A stretch of 64,000 bases of DNA from Desnuesiella massiliensis (GTDB lineage Bacteria; Bacillota; Clostridia; Clostridiales; Clostridiaceae), in assembly GCF_001403615.1 (NCBI RefSeq), contig NZ_LN879454.1, positions 310,001 through 374,000 of the forward strand, in the 5' to 3' direction. Made by a program: the position numbers and the translations under genes. Positions 17,595 to 26,596 of the stretch are shown in pieces (the first letter of the stretch is position 1; every line of letters begins with the position of its first letter). The notes under the pieces are model-generated. The model ran no database searches, had not been told where the DNA came from, and worked only from the letters and a program-made list of their open reading frames with translations.

Positions 17595-17661
17595 TTGACA
17601 AAAAAGTTTATTAGGTGAATACTATTTATATAGTAAAATATTTAGTGTGATAAAATATTTA
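17595..17661 (+). promoter_or_regulatory. Promoter and direct repeats before marR
   Basis: A perfect -35 TTGACA (17595-17600) is followed by a TACTAT-like -10 near 17620. TAAAATATTTA then occurs twice, at 17634-17644 and 17651-17661, 17 bp apart and downstream of the -10. These are possible autoregulatory sites for the MarR protein; the assignment is inference. Confidence 0.4.
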
Positions 17662-17684
17662 TTGAAAAGGGAGTAAGAGTACAA

Positions 17685-18149
17685 ATGGATGAGAAAACAA
17701 TTCTGGCAAAGGAATTGGCGGATGCCTTTACTCAATTTAAAAAGCTGCAATGGCATAACAGTGCCTTTAAACAGATAAAAAAAAGTGAATTTATGCTTCT
17801 AAGAACCATGATGGATAATATGGGACCAGAGGACAAGGGGGTTAAGCCTTCTGAGTTAAGCTCAAAGCTTGAAATTACACCAGCGGCAGTTACTCATATG
17901 ATTAATGCTTTAGAAAAAAAACAATATGTAGAGAGGTTATCAGATCCAAAGGATAGACGCGTGGTGTTTGTAAGGCCTACAGAGAAGAGTATAGATATAA
18001 TTAATGGTATGAGGGAAGATTTCTTAAATAATTTTAAAGATTTAGCTATTTCATTGGGGGAGAAGGATAGCAGAGAATTAATAAGGCTATTAACTTTAAC
18101 CTACCAGTGCTTTAAAGAACTTAAGGATAAGGCGGCTCTGAAAAAATAA
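17685..18149 (+). CDS. MarR-family transcriptional regulator
   Basis: 154 residues with a winged helix: KPSELSSKLEITPAAVTH is the recognition region and LSDPKDRRVVFVRPT is the DxRxxR-type wing, both classic MarR features. Long helices at both ends would make the dimer. It lies directly before the gal operon in the same direction but has its own promoter, and the gal operon has another promoter at 18172. It may control itself, the gal genes or neither. Confidence 0.9.
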   Translation: MDEKTILAKELADAFTQFKKLQWHNSAFKQIKKSEFMLLRTMMDNMGPEDKGVKPSELSSKLEITPAAVTHMINALEKKQYVERLSDPKDRRVVFVRPTEKSIDIINGMREDFLNNFKDLAISLGEKDSRELIRLLTLTYQCFKELKDKAALKK

Positions 18150-18171
18150 GTTTTTAAAAACATTTTTATTA

Positions 18172-18220
18172 TGGACAAATTTAATTAAGAATAATATAAT
18201 GAAAATAGAAAAGGTTTTCT
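18172..18220 (+). promoter_or_regulatory. gal operon promoter with palindromic operator
   Basis: -35 TGGACA (18172-18177) and -10 TATAAT (18195-18200) are 17 bp apart. The perfect palindrome AGAAAAGGTTTTCT (18207-18220) begins at the expected transcription start, a standard repressor position. The half-site resembles catabolite-responsive elements with a GG instead of a CG centre. The binder is unknown. Confidence 0.6.
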
Positions 18221-18238
18221 GTAAAGGAGGTCATAAAG

Positions 18239-19795
18239 ATGAATAATCCATCAAAAGCCTTAGAGCATTTAATTAAATTTGCCCTAAAACAACATATGCT
18301 GCATCCTTTAGATGTGATTCCCGCCAGAAATGAACTTATAGATTTATTGCAAATAGAGGAGCCCTACGATGGAGAACTAGAAGAAATAGCTTTTGAAAGT
18401 GCTGTGCCTATTTTAAATAAGCTTTTAGATTACGCCGCAGAAAAGGTACTTATACAGCATAACACTACCACCTATAGAGATCTTCTAGATGCTAAAATTA
18501 TGGGAATATTAATACCTAAGCAATCACAAGTGGTTAGAGAGTTTGCTGAAAGATATGAAAGAAATCCAAAAGAGGCCACAGATTATTTTTACGAAATATC
18601 AAAGGCTTCAAATTATATAAGAATGGATAGAATAGAAAAAAATCTATATTGGTTGGCACCTACAGGCTATGGAGATATAGAGATTACAGTAAATCTTTCA
18701 AAGCCTGAAAAAGACCCAAAAGACATAGCAGCTTCAAGATTAAGACCTGAAGCTAATTATCCTAAGTGCTTGCTTTGTCTTGAAAATGTAGGTTATGCAG
18801 GACATATAAATCACCCTGCAAGACAAAATCATAGAGTTATTCCTGTTCAAGTAGGTATGCAGCAATGGTATCTTCAATTTTCACCTTATGTTTATTATAA
18901 TGAGCACTGCATACTATTCTATGAAAAACATTGTCCTATGAAAATATCTCCAGAAACCTTTGTAAGGTTCTTAGATTTTTTAGAGCAATATCCTCACTAT
19001 TTTATAGGCTCTAATGCAGATTTGCCTATAGTAGGCGGCTCTATATTAAGCCATGAGCATTACCAAGGAGGAAGACATGTATTTCCTATGGAAAAAGCTC
19101 CTATAGAGGCAGTTTATATTAGCGATGATTACAAGGATTTAAAAGTTGGTATAGTAAAATGGCCTATGTCTGTGCTGAGAGTCAGCTCTCATGATAGAAA
19201 GATTATAGAAAAGGTTTGCTGTGAGATATTAGGTGCTTGGAGAGAGTATAGTGATAATGAGGCTGGTATTTTTGCTTATAGTGAAGTTAAGGGAGAAAGA
19301 GTACCTCATAATACCATAACACCTATAGCTAGAAAGAATGCTTTAGGAGAGTTTGAAGTAGATTTAGTATTAAGAAATAATAGAACAAGCCTAGAGCATC
19401 CAGATGGAATATTCCATCCACATAAAGAGCTCCATCATATAAAGAAGGAAAACATAGGACTAATAGAAGTTATGGGACTAGCAGTTCTGCCGGGAAGGCT
19501 AGAAGGGGAACTCAAGAGTATAGCAAGGATAATCTCTGGAGATGAAAAACTTTATAAAAAAGTAAAAGCTGGAGAAGAGGAAGAATTAGCTAAGCACTTA
19601 GGCTGGATAGAAGAATTGAAAGGAACCTATATCACTATCAATAGTATGAAAGAAGCAGAAGCCTTAGTTAAAAAAGCAGTGGGAAATAAATTTTTAAAGG
19701 TACTAGAGCACTGTGGAGTATATAAGAGAGATGAAGAGGGCAGAGAAGCCTTTAATAAGTTTTTTGAAACCTTAGGGTTTAAAAAGAGTCTATAA
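18239..19795 (+). CDS. galT: Galactose-1-phosphate uridylyltransferase, class II
   Basis: 518 residues, the length of the Firmicute-type (class II) GalT rather than the 350-residue E. coli type. It exchanges UMP between UDP-glucose and galactose 1-phosphate in the Leloir pathway. Motifs NHPARQNHRVIP and LSHEHYQGGRH are family marks. AAGGAGG precedes the ATG. It is the first gene of galT-galK-galM-galE, in which galactose is phosphorylated, exchanged and epimerised. Confidence 0.93.
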   Translation: MNNPSKALEHLIKFALKQHMLHPLDVIPARNELIDLLQIEEPYDGELEEIAFESAVPILNKLLDYAAEKVLIQHNTTTYRDLLDAKIMGILIPKQSQVVREFAERYERNPKEATDYFYEISKASNYIRMDRIEKNLYWLAPTGYGDIEITVNLSKPEKDPKDIAASRLRPEANYPKCLLCLENVGYAGHINHPARQNHRVIPVQVGMQQWYLQFSPYVYYNEHCILFYEKHCPMKISPETFVRFLDFLEQYPHYFIGSNADLPIVGGSILSHEHYQGGRHVFPMEKAPIEAVYISDDYKDLKVGIVKWPMSVLRVSSHDRKIIEKVCCEILGAWREYSDNEAGIFAYSEVKGERVPHNTITPIARKNALGEFEVDLVLRNNRTSLEHPDGIFHPHKELHHIKKENIGLIEVMGLAVLPGRLEGELKSIARIISGDEKLYKKVKAGEEEELAKHLGWIEELKGTYITINSMKEAEALVKKAVGNKFLKVLEHCGVYKRDEEGREAFNKFFETLGFKKSL

Positions 19796-19796
19796 T

Positions 19797-19846
19797 CAAT
19801 GCACAATGCACAGTTCACAGTTGTGCATTGTGAGCTGTGAATTAAA
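19797..19846. repeat. Family C repeat (GTGCATTGTG unit), compact inverted copy
   Basis: CAATGCACAATGCACAG and TTGTGCATTGTGAGCTG form an inverted repeat between galT and galK. The same units recur at 23008, 36751, 43191 and 61113. Confidence 0.65.
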
Positions 19847-19861
19847 GAAGGGGGATTTAAA

Positions 19862-21022
19862 ATGGATATTATCGCATTAAAAAGTGAATTTATAAGGCTA
19901 TACGGTGAGGGCAAGATAAGAGTATTTCATTCACCAGGAAGGGTTAATTTAATCGGGGAGCATATAGATTATAATGGGGGCTATGTATTTCCTTGCGCAT
20001 TAGATTTCGGAACCTTTGCTTGTGTTAGAAAAAGAGAGGATAATAAGTTAAATTTAGCTTCTACTAATTTTGATTTAAAGGTAACTGCAGACCTAGATAA
20101 TTTGATATATGATGAAAAAGATGATTGGGCAAATTATCCTAAGGGTGTTATGAAAGTAATGGTAGATGCAGGCTATAAAGTAGGAGGTATGGATATACTT
20201 GTCAGTGGAAACATACCAAATGGAGCAGGGTTATCTTCTTCAGCCTCTTTAGAAGTCTTAACGGGAGTAGTGATTAGTGAGCTATTCAATAATGGAGCTG
20301 TTGATAGGGTTGAAATAGTTAAGCTTTCTCAAAAGGCAGAAAATCATTTTGTAGGGGTAAACTGTGGCATCATGGATCAATTTGCAGTAGGCATGGGAAA
20401 GAAGAACAAGGCAATTTTATTGGATTGCAATAGTCTAAAATATGATTATGCAGAGGTGAACATTGGTGATTATTCTCTTGTTATCATGAACACCAATAAA
20501 AGAAGAGCACTAAGTGAATCAAAATATAACGAAAGAAGAGCAGAATGTGATGAGGCCTTAAGCATATTACAAAAGTTAAAAAACATAGGGGCTCTTTGTG
20601 AGTTAACCGTGGAAGAGTTCAATGCCTTAGCTCATAATATTGAAAAAGAAAATGTAAGAAAAAGAGCTAAGCATGCTGTGTATGAAAATGAAAGGGTTAA
20701 AAAAGCTTATGACTGTTTAAATAAAGGAGCGTTAAAGGAGTTTGGAGAGCTTTTAATACAATCTCATGACTCTCTTAAAGACTTATATGAAGTTACAGGA
20801 AAGGAATTAGACACCCTAGTTTATGAAGCTATCAAAGCCCCAGGCTGTATTGGAGCGAGAATGACGGGAGCAGGCTTTGGAGGCTGTGCCATAGCTTTAG
20901 TAGATAAAGCTTTATTAGAAGATTTTATAGCTCAAGTTAAAACAAATTATGAAAACATCATAGGCTATGCACCAGACTTTTATTTCAGCGGAATTGGTGA
21001 AGGAGCAGAAGAGTTAAAATGA
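19862..21022 (+). CDS. galK: Galactokinase
   Basis: 386 residues of the GHMP kinase family. It phosphorylates galactose at C1 with ATP. The galactokinase signature GRVNLIGEHIDYNGG is at residues about 24-38, the ATP loop NGAGLSSSASLE near 120 and motif 3 MTGAGFGGCA near 337. A GGGGGA ribosome site precedes the start. The next gene overlaps its stop by 4 bp. Confidence 0.95.
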   Translation: MDIIALKSEFIRLYGEGKIRVFHSPGRVNLIGEHIDYNGGYVFPCALDFGTFACVRKREDNKLNLASTNFDLKVTADLDNLIYDEKDDWANYPKGVMKVMVDAGYKVGGMDILVSGNIPNGAGLSSSASLEVLTGVVISELFNNGAVDRVEIVKLSQKAENHFVGVNCGIMDQFAVGMGKKNKAILLDCNSLKYDYAEVNIGDYSLVIMNTNKRRALSESKYNERRAECDEALSILQKLKNIGALCELTVEEFNALAHNIEKENVRKRAKHAVYENERVKKAYDCLNKGALKEFGELLIQSHDSLKDLYEVTGKELDTLVYEAIKAPGCIGARMTGAGFGGCAIALVDKALLEDFIAQVKTNYENIIGYAPDFYFSGIGEGAEELK

Positions 21023-21960
21023 TTAGAGAATCTGTTTTTAAAGGTGTAAAAAGCTTTGAATTAGAAAACGCTGCTATAAAGGCTATAATACTTCCTGACA
21101 TTGGAGGTAAAGTAGCTTCCTTATATAGAAAGGATAAAGCCTTTGAACTTCTCTTTCAAAACAAGGAAGAAATCTATACAAAATCCACATTGTATGGCCC
21201 CTTTGAACTTTTTGATGCTTCCGGTTTTGACGACGCCTTCCCTACCATTGACAGCTGTAAGGTCATGGTAGGGGAGAGAGAAGTGCTTTATCCAGACCAT
21301 GGAGAGATATGGTCTGCCGCTTTTGATTATGAAGTCCAAGGAGAAAAATTAGTATTAAAATATCATAGCAAGATTTTAGAGTATAGCTATGAGAAGAGTT
21401 TTGAACTTGAAGAAGATAGGTTAAAGGTAAGCTATAGCATAAAAAATACAGGAGAGAATGATATACCTTGCCTATGGGCCTTTCATTGTCTAATAAATTG
21501 TGAAGAGGATATGGAGATAATTTTTCCAGAGGGCACAGAACAGGTATTGAATGTTCATCAAAGTAAACATTTAGGAGAAATAGGTACAGCGCATAGCTAT
21601 CCTATAGCAAAGACTACACAGGGAGAAGCTTTTAATTTAAATAAAGTTCTTCCTCTAAGCTCAAATAATACAGAAAAATATTATGCTTTAGGTAAGGTGG
21701 AAAAAGGGCAGTGCGGTGCCTATTACCCTTCAAAAGACGTACATTATAATGTATACTTTAATAAAGAGATACTTCCTTATGTGGGTTTTTGGGTTACAGA
21801 GGGCGGTTTTAGAGGAGACTACAATTGTGCCTTAGAGCCTTGTAATGGATATTATGACAGCATTGATATTGCAGAAAAAAATAATGCTTTGTATGTTTTA
21901 CACCCAAAGGAAGAATTAAACTTTAACATTGAAATAGAATTAGGCATCGTAAAAAAATAG
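21019..21960 (+). CDS. Aldose 1-epimerase family protein (GalM-like)
   Basis: 313 residues with the beta-sandwich pattern of galactose mutarotases, including an early RKDKAFELLFQN segment and a late CALEPCNGYYDS with the catalytic glutamate candidate. It would interconvert alpha- and beta-galactose before GalK, although divergent members act on other sugars. Translation is coupled to galK through ATGA. Its last codons and stop lie inside a family D hairpin that reappears at 58701. Confidence 0.82.
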   Translation: MIRESVFKGVKSFELENAAIKAIILPDIGGKVASLYRKDKAFELLFQNKEEIYTKSTLYGPFELFDASGFDDAFPTIDSCKVMVGEREVLYPDHGEIWSAAFDYEVQGEKLVLKYHSKILEYSYEKSFELEEDRLKVSYSIKNTGENDIPCLWAFHCLINCEEDMEIIFPEGTEQVLNVHQSKHLGEIGTAHSYPIAKTTQGEAFNLNKVLPLSSNNTEKYYALGKVEKGQCGAYYPSKDVHYNVYFNKEILPYVGFWVTEGGFRGDYNCALEPCNGYYDSIDIAEKNNALYVLHPKEELNFNIEIELGIVKK

Positions 21961-21997
21961 ACGAGTAGACTGGCTGGTTATTTTTTGGAGATGACTT
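21942..21997. repeat. Family D hairpin repeat, copy 1
   Basis: AGGCATCGTAAAAAAAT pairs with ATTTTTTGGAGATG across a 20-base loop. The element overlaps the last codons of the epimerase gene and ends just before galE. A shorter second copy is at 58701-58742. It may terminate or attenuate transcription into galE, or be a dispersed repeat. Confidence 0.6.
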
Positions 21998-22022
21998 AAT
22001 AAAATTTAAGGAGATGAAGGTA

Positions 22023-23003
22023 ATGGCTATTCTTGTATGTGGAGGCGCTGGCTATATTGGAAGCCATATGGTAGCAGCACTTTTAGAAAAAGGTGAAGAA
22101 GTAGTTATAGTGGACAATTTACAAAAGGGGCATAGAGAGGCCCTATTAGGTGGAAAGCTTTATGTGGGAGATTTAAGAGACAGAAGCTTTTTAGATAAAG
22201 TGTTTTCAGAGAATGAAATAGATTCTGTTATTGATTTTGCTGCAGATTCTTTAGTAGGAGAAAGCGTTAATGAGCCTTTAAAATATTTTGAAAATAATGT
22301 GGGGGGTACTGTTAGCCTTCTTCAAGCTATGAGAGATCATAATGTAAAATATATAGTATTCTCTTCTACTGCGGCTACTTATGGAGAGCCAGAGAGAATT
22401 CCTATAATGGAGGAGGACAAAACCTTTCCTACAAATCCTTATGGAGAATCTAAGCTTACTGTAGAAAAAATATTAAAATGGTGCGACAATGCTTATGGCA
22501 TAAAGTATACTGCCCTAAGATATTTCAATGCAGCAGGAGCACATATTAGCGGAAACATAGGAGAGGACCATAGCCCGGAAACTCACCTTATTCCAATAAT
22601 ACTTGAAGCAGCCCTTGGAAAAAGAGAAAAGGTTATGATTTTTGGAGATGACTATGATACTAAAGACGGTACTTGCGTGAGAGACTACATTCATGTAATG
22701 GATTTAGCATCAGCCCATTTACTAGCCTTAGATAGATTAAAGATGGGTGGAGAAAGCAGAGTTTATAATCTTGGAAACGGCGAAGGCTTCTCTGTAAAAG
22801 AGGTTATAGAGGTAGCAAGAAAGGTTACAGGAGTAAACATAAAAGCTGACATGGCCCCAAGAAGAGCAGGAGACCCAGCGGTGCTTATAGCTTCTTCAGA
22901 AAAGGCCTTAGAGGAGCTCAACTGGAAACCTAAATTTAATTCCTTAGAAACTATAATAGAAACTGCGTGGAATTGGCATAAGAATCATCCTAAGGGATAC
23001 TAG
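22023..23003 (+). CDS. galE: UDP-glucose 4-epimerase
   Basis: 326 residues of the extended SDR family. It interconverts UDP-galactose and UDP-glucose using bound NAD. The Rossmann motif [10 protein letters not shown] begins at residue 6, and the catalytic YGESK (Tyr-x3-Lys) and the serine in [11 protein letters not shown] are present. An ATG also lies at 22014, but it touches the AAGGAG site (22008-22013); 22023 has proper spacing and gives the usual MAILVCGG start. It completes the Leloir set. Confidence 0.95.
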   Translation: MAILVCGGAGYIGSHMVAALLEKGEEVVIVDNLQKGHREALLGGKLYVGDLRDRSFLDKVFSENEIDSVIDFAADSLVGESVNEPLKYFENNVGGTVSLLQAMRDHNVKYIVFSSTAATYGEPERIPIMEEDKTFPTNPYGESKLTVEKILKWCDNAYGIKYTALRYFNAAGAHISGNIGEDHSPETHLIPIILEAALGKREKVMIFGDDYDTKDGTCVRDYIHVMDLASAHLLALDRLKMGGESRVYNLGNGEGFSVKEVIEVARKVTGVNIKADMAPRRAGDPAVLIASSEKALEELNWKPKFNSLETIIETAWNWHKNHPKGY

Positions 23004-23007
23004 AAAC

Positions 23008-23036
23008 AATGCACAATTCACAGTACACAATTTAAG
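23008..23036. repeat. Family C partial repeat
   Basis: CAATGCACAATTCACAG is followed by a second partial unit ending ACAATTTAAGGA. It is the left half of the longer element at 36751, and as there it is directly followed by an AATTTTTCTC hairpin. Confidence 0.55.
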
Positions 23037-23039
23037 GAA

Positions 23040-23114
23040 AATTTTTCTCAACTATTGTTGAGAAAAATTGAAAATTAAAAAGTATGCTAAACTTGATGCG
23101 TTAGCATACTTTTT
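23040..23114 (+). terminator. Two hairpins ending the gal operon
   Basis: The first stem is AATTTTTCTCAAC / GTTGAGAAAAATT (23040-23069, perfect). The second is AGTATGCTAA / TTAGCATACT (23081-23110) followed by TTTTT, a proper terminator. The second may also work on the minus strand for the convergent membrane-protein gene. Confidence 0.75.
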
Positions 23115-23142
23115 ATATTTAGAATTTAAGTTGATTTTTAAA

Positions 23143-23802
23143 TTACTTTCTAGTATCCCAAGCTTCACTTGTGCGTATGTCCATTTCTCTTCCCTTAATG
23201 CTTACAATATTTTCATCTAACCATAGGACTTTTGGTTTTTCACCCCACCGACCATAATATAAAGTTTTTACAGGTCTCTTAATAGTTCCAAAATATATTT
23301 TCTCCAAATCAACCAAGGTATTTCCACCTAATGCTCCTTGGTCATTATCCACTGTTACTGTTCTATAGGCTTTATTAGATGAGTATTGTTGATCAATGGT
23401 TGTATTTGATCCAAATTGTTCAAGCTTAATCAACAAGCCTAATATTCCAATTGTAATAAATATTGAATAAATTAAAATTCCTGCTGCTTTTCTCAATGAG
23501 TTTATATCCTTAAAGAAAAATAAAGGACATACTATAAGCATAGTAACGACTTTAAAAGGTATTCCAGTAAACAAAAGAAGGACTGGCAATAAAATAAAAA
23601 TTAATGCAGCACTATTCTTCTTTTCACTTTTATAAAATGACATAATGGCGCCTATTAAAAGAATGAAATATGAAACCTTAAAAACATTACTAACAGCGGT
23701 ATTGATTATGGCAAAACCTAGCATATTGAATATGATAGCTAAAACAATAATAGTTATATAAATAATTACTCCACTTCTGTTAATAAGGGCTTTTACATTC
23801 AA
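23143..23802 (-). CDS. Membrane protein with DUF5412-like C-terminal domain
   Basis: 219 residues from a TTG at 23802 placed six bases after AGAGGTG; a GTG at 23811 lies inside that site and is less likely. The first 125 residues hold four hydrophobic helices. The last 80 form a soluble domain with W-x2-KPKVLWLDENIVSIKG and a final D-T-R, resembling DUF5412 proteins, which are of unknown function. It sits alone and convergent to the gal operon. Confidence 0.55.
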   Translation of the reverse strand: MNVKALINRSGVIIYITIIVLAIIFNMLGFAIINTAVSNVFKVSYFILLIGAIMSFYKSEKKNSAALIFILLPVLLLFTGIPFKVVTMLIVCPLFFFKDINSLRKAAGILIYSIFITIGILGLLIKLEQFGSNTTIDQQYSSNKAYRTVTVDNDQGALGGNTLVDLEKIYFGTIKRPVKTLYYGRWGEKPKVLWLDENIVSIKGREMDIRTSEAWDTRK

Positions 23803-23952
23803 TATAATCACCTCTTACTATGATTTATTATTGTAAAATCGTATAAAACCTTTAACTCTATCTGTAAGCATCCATGGATTTCTTTATTGATATATTGATT
23901 TTTGCTTTTACTTTTGCCTTTGAGAAATTAAAGTAAGGACAAAAAATACAAA

Positions 23953-24264
23953 TTATAATTTTCTAATAAAAATAAATTTTCCTACTCTATCAATGTGATC
24001 TTTAAGATCCTTGCTTGATAAGTGAGTATAATCTACAATATCAAAAAAATAAGGTAAGGGGCTTTGATCTTCTAACTTTGAATGTAGGGCTGATAAGGTA
24101 TCAAAATTAAAATTGTCTCCCCATATAGCTATATCGATATCTGAGCCTGGTTTATAATTTCCCTTAGCCCTAGAGCCAAAAATCGCAGCTTTTTCTATCT
24201 CATTAAAGTTTTTAATGGCATTTATTATATAGTCTAAGTCTCTTTCTGTTAAACCGAAATTCAT
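23953..24264 (-). CDS. MNT-domain nucleotidyltransferase (MntA-type antitoxin)
   Basis: 103 residues, a minimal nucleotidyltransferase. The active-site signature GSRAKGNYKPGSDIDIAI gives the GS-x10-D-x-D pattern with both metal-binding aspartates. In MntA/HepT pairs the nucleotidyltransferase adds AMP to the HEPN toxin and silences it. The HepT gene is directly upstream and overlaps by 4 bp. The gene order hepT then mntA is the usual one. Confidence 0.85.
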   Translation of the reverse strand: MNFGLTERDLDYIINAIKNFNEIEKAAIFGSRAKGNYKPGSDIDIAIWGDNFNFDTLSALHSKLEDQSPLPYFFDIVDYTHLSSKDLKDHIDRVGKFIFIRKL

Positions 24265-24662
24265 AATGCTTCCTCCAGCTTAGAACATAGGTCCTTAATA
24301 ATAATATAATATTTTTCTTTAATAAGCTTTTCAGCCTCTATTGCTTTTTCTTCATCGTAAGTATGGGCCATTAGATTCCTCTTATCCAAGGCATCAATCC
24401 ATGAATGACCATCTGTAATTAATTGCGTTTGAAAGGCAGTTTGTATAGTTGATCTAGGACTTTTAACATCAAAACCCTCTTGTTCTAGGTAGTCCTTCAT
24501 AGTTTTCCATGCTAATTCAAAGGTATATTCAAAACATTGTATTAAACTTTGAACTTCAAATTTATTTAAACTTTCTTTTTGTATAAACTCCGTTAGTTGA
24601 ATAGTTGCCTTTCTAAAATTAGAAAATCGCTGTTTCCATCTAATATCCATATCCATAAACAC
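24261..24662 (-). CDS. HEPN-domain HepT-like toxin / HI0074-type partner
   Basis: 133 residues, mostly helical, of the HI0074 (nucleotidyltransferase substrate-binding) family. The HEPN motif is RNLMAHTY, which fits R-x4-H-x-Y: Arg and His form the RNase centre and the Tyr is the AMPylation target in studied HepT proteins. The frame begins at a GTG (24662); ATGs at 24656 and 24650 are also possible, and no strong ribosome site is visible. The pair may be a toxin-antitoxin module. About 330 bp of AT-rich sequence upstream (24663-24996) shows nothing recognisable. Confidence 0.82.
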   Translation of the reverse strand: MFMDMDIRWKQRFSNFRKATIQLTEFIQKESLNKFEVQSLIQCFEYTFELAWKTMKDYLEQEGFDVKSPRSTIQTAFQTQLITDGHSWIDALDKRNLMAHTYDEEKAIEAEKLIKEKYYIIIKDLCSKLEEAL

Positions 24663-24996
24663 ACCAACTTTCTTATATTTAAAATTTTATATATTTATAT
24701 TGGTATTATATCACATAAATACTAGTGCTAATCACGGATATATAAGTTTATATTTAATAAAGTTTCTAATATTAAATCAGATAATAAGAAATAAAAGAAA
24801 AAGACCTATTAGCCTAACAACAACTTCATTTATTGATTTCAACTAATTTATAGACGATAAATTTCTAAGTAATTTTAAAATCGTAACTATATTAAATTTG
24901 ATAATATAATAATATAGTTATAGAATTAATTATTATACGAATGCTTATTAGTAAGATAGTCGAAAGGTTTATGATAAGACGGATAGGAGGAAAGGT

Positions 24997-25611
24997 ATGG
25001 TAACATCTTATGAAGTAGAAACCAGATTTTATTTCAATTCAGAAGAAGAGGTTTTTGAAAGACTGCTCTTTTTAAAGGAAGTATTTAAGAGGGAAGTGGC
25101 ATGGAAAACAAAAACCTTAGGGCTAGAGGTATTTAAAGCAGGTAAACTTCTTAGATTTTCAGAGGTGTTTGAGAAGGGAGAAAGAAGAATATATTTAGGA
25201 TATAAAGACAGGGACCAAGGCAGAGTATGTAATATAAGAAGTGAAGTGGATGAGGATATAACCATGGGAGTACGTAGGAGCTTGGTTCTTGAAAGTGTCC
25301 ATGGAGAGAGCAGAGCGGTTGATGCTTTAAATGTCATGGAGATATTTGAAACTCTAGGTTATAGGGAGTTTATGACCTTTGAAGGAAAAAGCCTCCTAGG
25401 AAAATATGAAAATGAGGACTTGGCAATAAAGTTAATGTACTGTGATACTTTGAAATATCCATTACTTCTAGAGATAGAAAAAACTGCAGCCTCCTTGGAG
25501 GAAGCCTTTGAAAAAGAGAAGGAGCTAGAGGCTTTTGTAGAGGAGTATAATCTAAAGGATAGGATGGTTCGAGAGGAGCCGCCTACTTTGCTATACCAAG
25601 GATTAATATAA
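24997..25611 (+). CDS. CYTH-like domain protein (class IV adenylate cyclase/triphosphatase fold)
   Basis: 204 residues. It begins with YEVETRFYF, close to the E-x-E-x-K signature of CYTH enzymes, followed by alternating strands rich in Arg, Lys and Glu (KTKTLGLEVFKAGKLLRFSE, KGERRIYLGYKDRD) as in the tunnel of this family. CYTH members hydrolyse triphosphates or make cAMP; which one cannot be said. AGGAGG precedes the ATG. It is monocistronic. Confidence 0.6.
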   Translation: MVTSYEVETRFYFNSEEEVFERLLFLKEVFKREVAWKTKTLGLEVFKAGKLLRFSEVFEKGERRIYLGYKDRDQGRVCNIRSEVDEDITMGVRRSLVLESVHGESRAVDALNVMEIFETLGYREFMTFEGKSLLGKYENEDLAIKLMYCDTLKYPLLLEIEKTAASLEEAFEKEKELEAFVEEYNLKDRMVREEPPTLLYQGLI

Positions 25612-25616
25612 AAATA

Positions 25617-25653
25617 AAGTCACTCTGGATGTTGTTCTAAAGTGATTTTTTTA
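25617..25653 (+). terminator. Terminator after the CYTH gene
   Basis: AAGTCACT and AGTGATTTTTTT flank a 16-base loop, with further weak pairing inside the loop. The 73-codon frame that overlaps this hairpin (25642-25863) is not considered a gene. Confidence 0.65.
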
Positions 25654-25868
25654 TATTTAATTTTATTAAATAAAAGTATAGCATATATAGAAATATGTAA
25701 AAATGTAACTTATAATTTAATTATAGGAATTCAATTGAAGAACAAATATTACCAAAGACGCAGGTTAAATTCTTTTGATATTTTTATAATAGAGGAAGAG
25801 GTATTATCGAAATATGTTATGGCGAAATATCAAGGATTCATAGGGCATAAGAGAGGGGGATAAATAAT

Positions 25869-26573
25869 ATGGAAGACTTAACTCTAAAATTAAAAAAAGC
25901 ATTGGTAGATAAAGGAGCTTCATTGGTTGGATTTGCGGATTTAAGGGAACTACCAAAAGAACAGAGAAATGCTATGGATTATGGGATATCCATAGCAGTA
26001 GCCTTGAATCCAGCTATAATATCTAATATTGAAGCTGGGCCCACAAAGGAGTACTATGAGGAATATAAAAGACTTAATGAGCAATTAGACGATTTAGTTA
26101 AATATGCTGGGGAGCTTTTAAACAGCTTTGGATATGAAGCAATTTTGAAGACTACCACAGAGGTAGTTATTGAACCAAATTCTAATAGAACAATTTTACC
26201 TCATAAAACTGTGGCTACAAGAGCGGGGCTAGGATGGATAGGAAAATGTGCTTTGCTTATCACTAAGGAATTTGGATCGGGCATAAGAATTTCCTCTGTG
26301 CTAACAAATGCACCCTTAAAGGTAGGGACTCCAATAAATGAATCGAATTGTGGCAGTTGCTGTAATTGTAAATTATATTGCCCTGGAAATGCTCCTTCAG
26401 GAGACAATTGGAACGTTAATAAAGAGCGAGATACCTTCTTCAATGCTTATGAATGTCGGAAAACAGCACGAGAAAAAGCTTCAGCCATTGGAATAGACCA
26501 CACCATATGTGGGAAGTGCATTGTAGTGTGTCCTTGGACTAAGAAATATCTAAAAACTGCAGGCTTGAAGTAA
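25869..26573 (+). CDS. Double-cluster 4Fe-4S protein, QueG-related
   Basis: 234 residues. The C-terminal part carries two ferredoxin-like cysteine groups, CGSCCNCKLYCPG and CGKCIVVCPW, as in epoxyqueuosine reductase QueG. The middle KTVATRAGLGWIGKCALLIT also matches the QueG family. It is shorter than true QueG (about 370) and lacks the C-terminal HEAT-like region, so it is probably one of the QueG-like proteins of unknown function seen in anaerobes. The APH-like kinase gene follows closely. Confidence 0.75.
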   Translation: MEDLTLKLKKALVDKGASLVGFADLRELPKEQRNAMDYGISIAVALNPAIISNIEAGPTKEYYEEYKRLNEQLDDLVKYAGELLNSFGYEAILKTTTEVVIEPNSNRTILPHKTVATRAGLGWIGKCALLITKEFGSGIRISSVLTNAPLKVGTPINESNCGSCCNCKLYCPGNAPSGDNWNVNKERDTFFNAYECRKTAREKASAIGIDHTICGKCIVVCPWTKKYLKTAGLK

Positions 26574-26596
26574 GCGTGAGAAGAAAGGAGAAAAAT

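Noticed and set aside
19797..23036. Family C units considered as CRISPR-like repeats
   Set aside because: Copies are scattered, inverted and without regular unique spacers; no cas genes are present.
25642..25863. 73-codon plus-strand frame before the Fe-S protein gene
   Set aside because: Overlaps the terminator of the CYTH gene, has no ribosome site and looks like low-complexity AT-rich translation.
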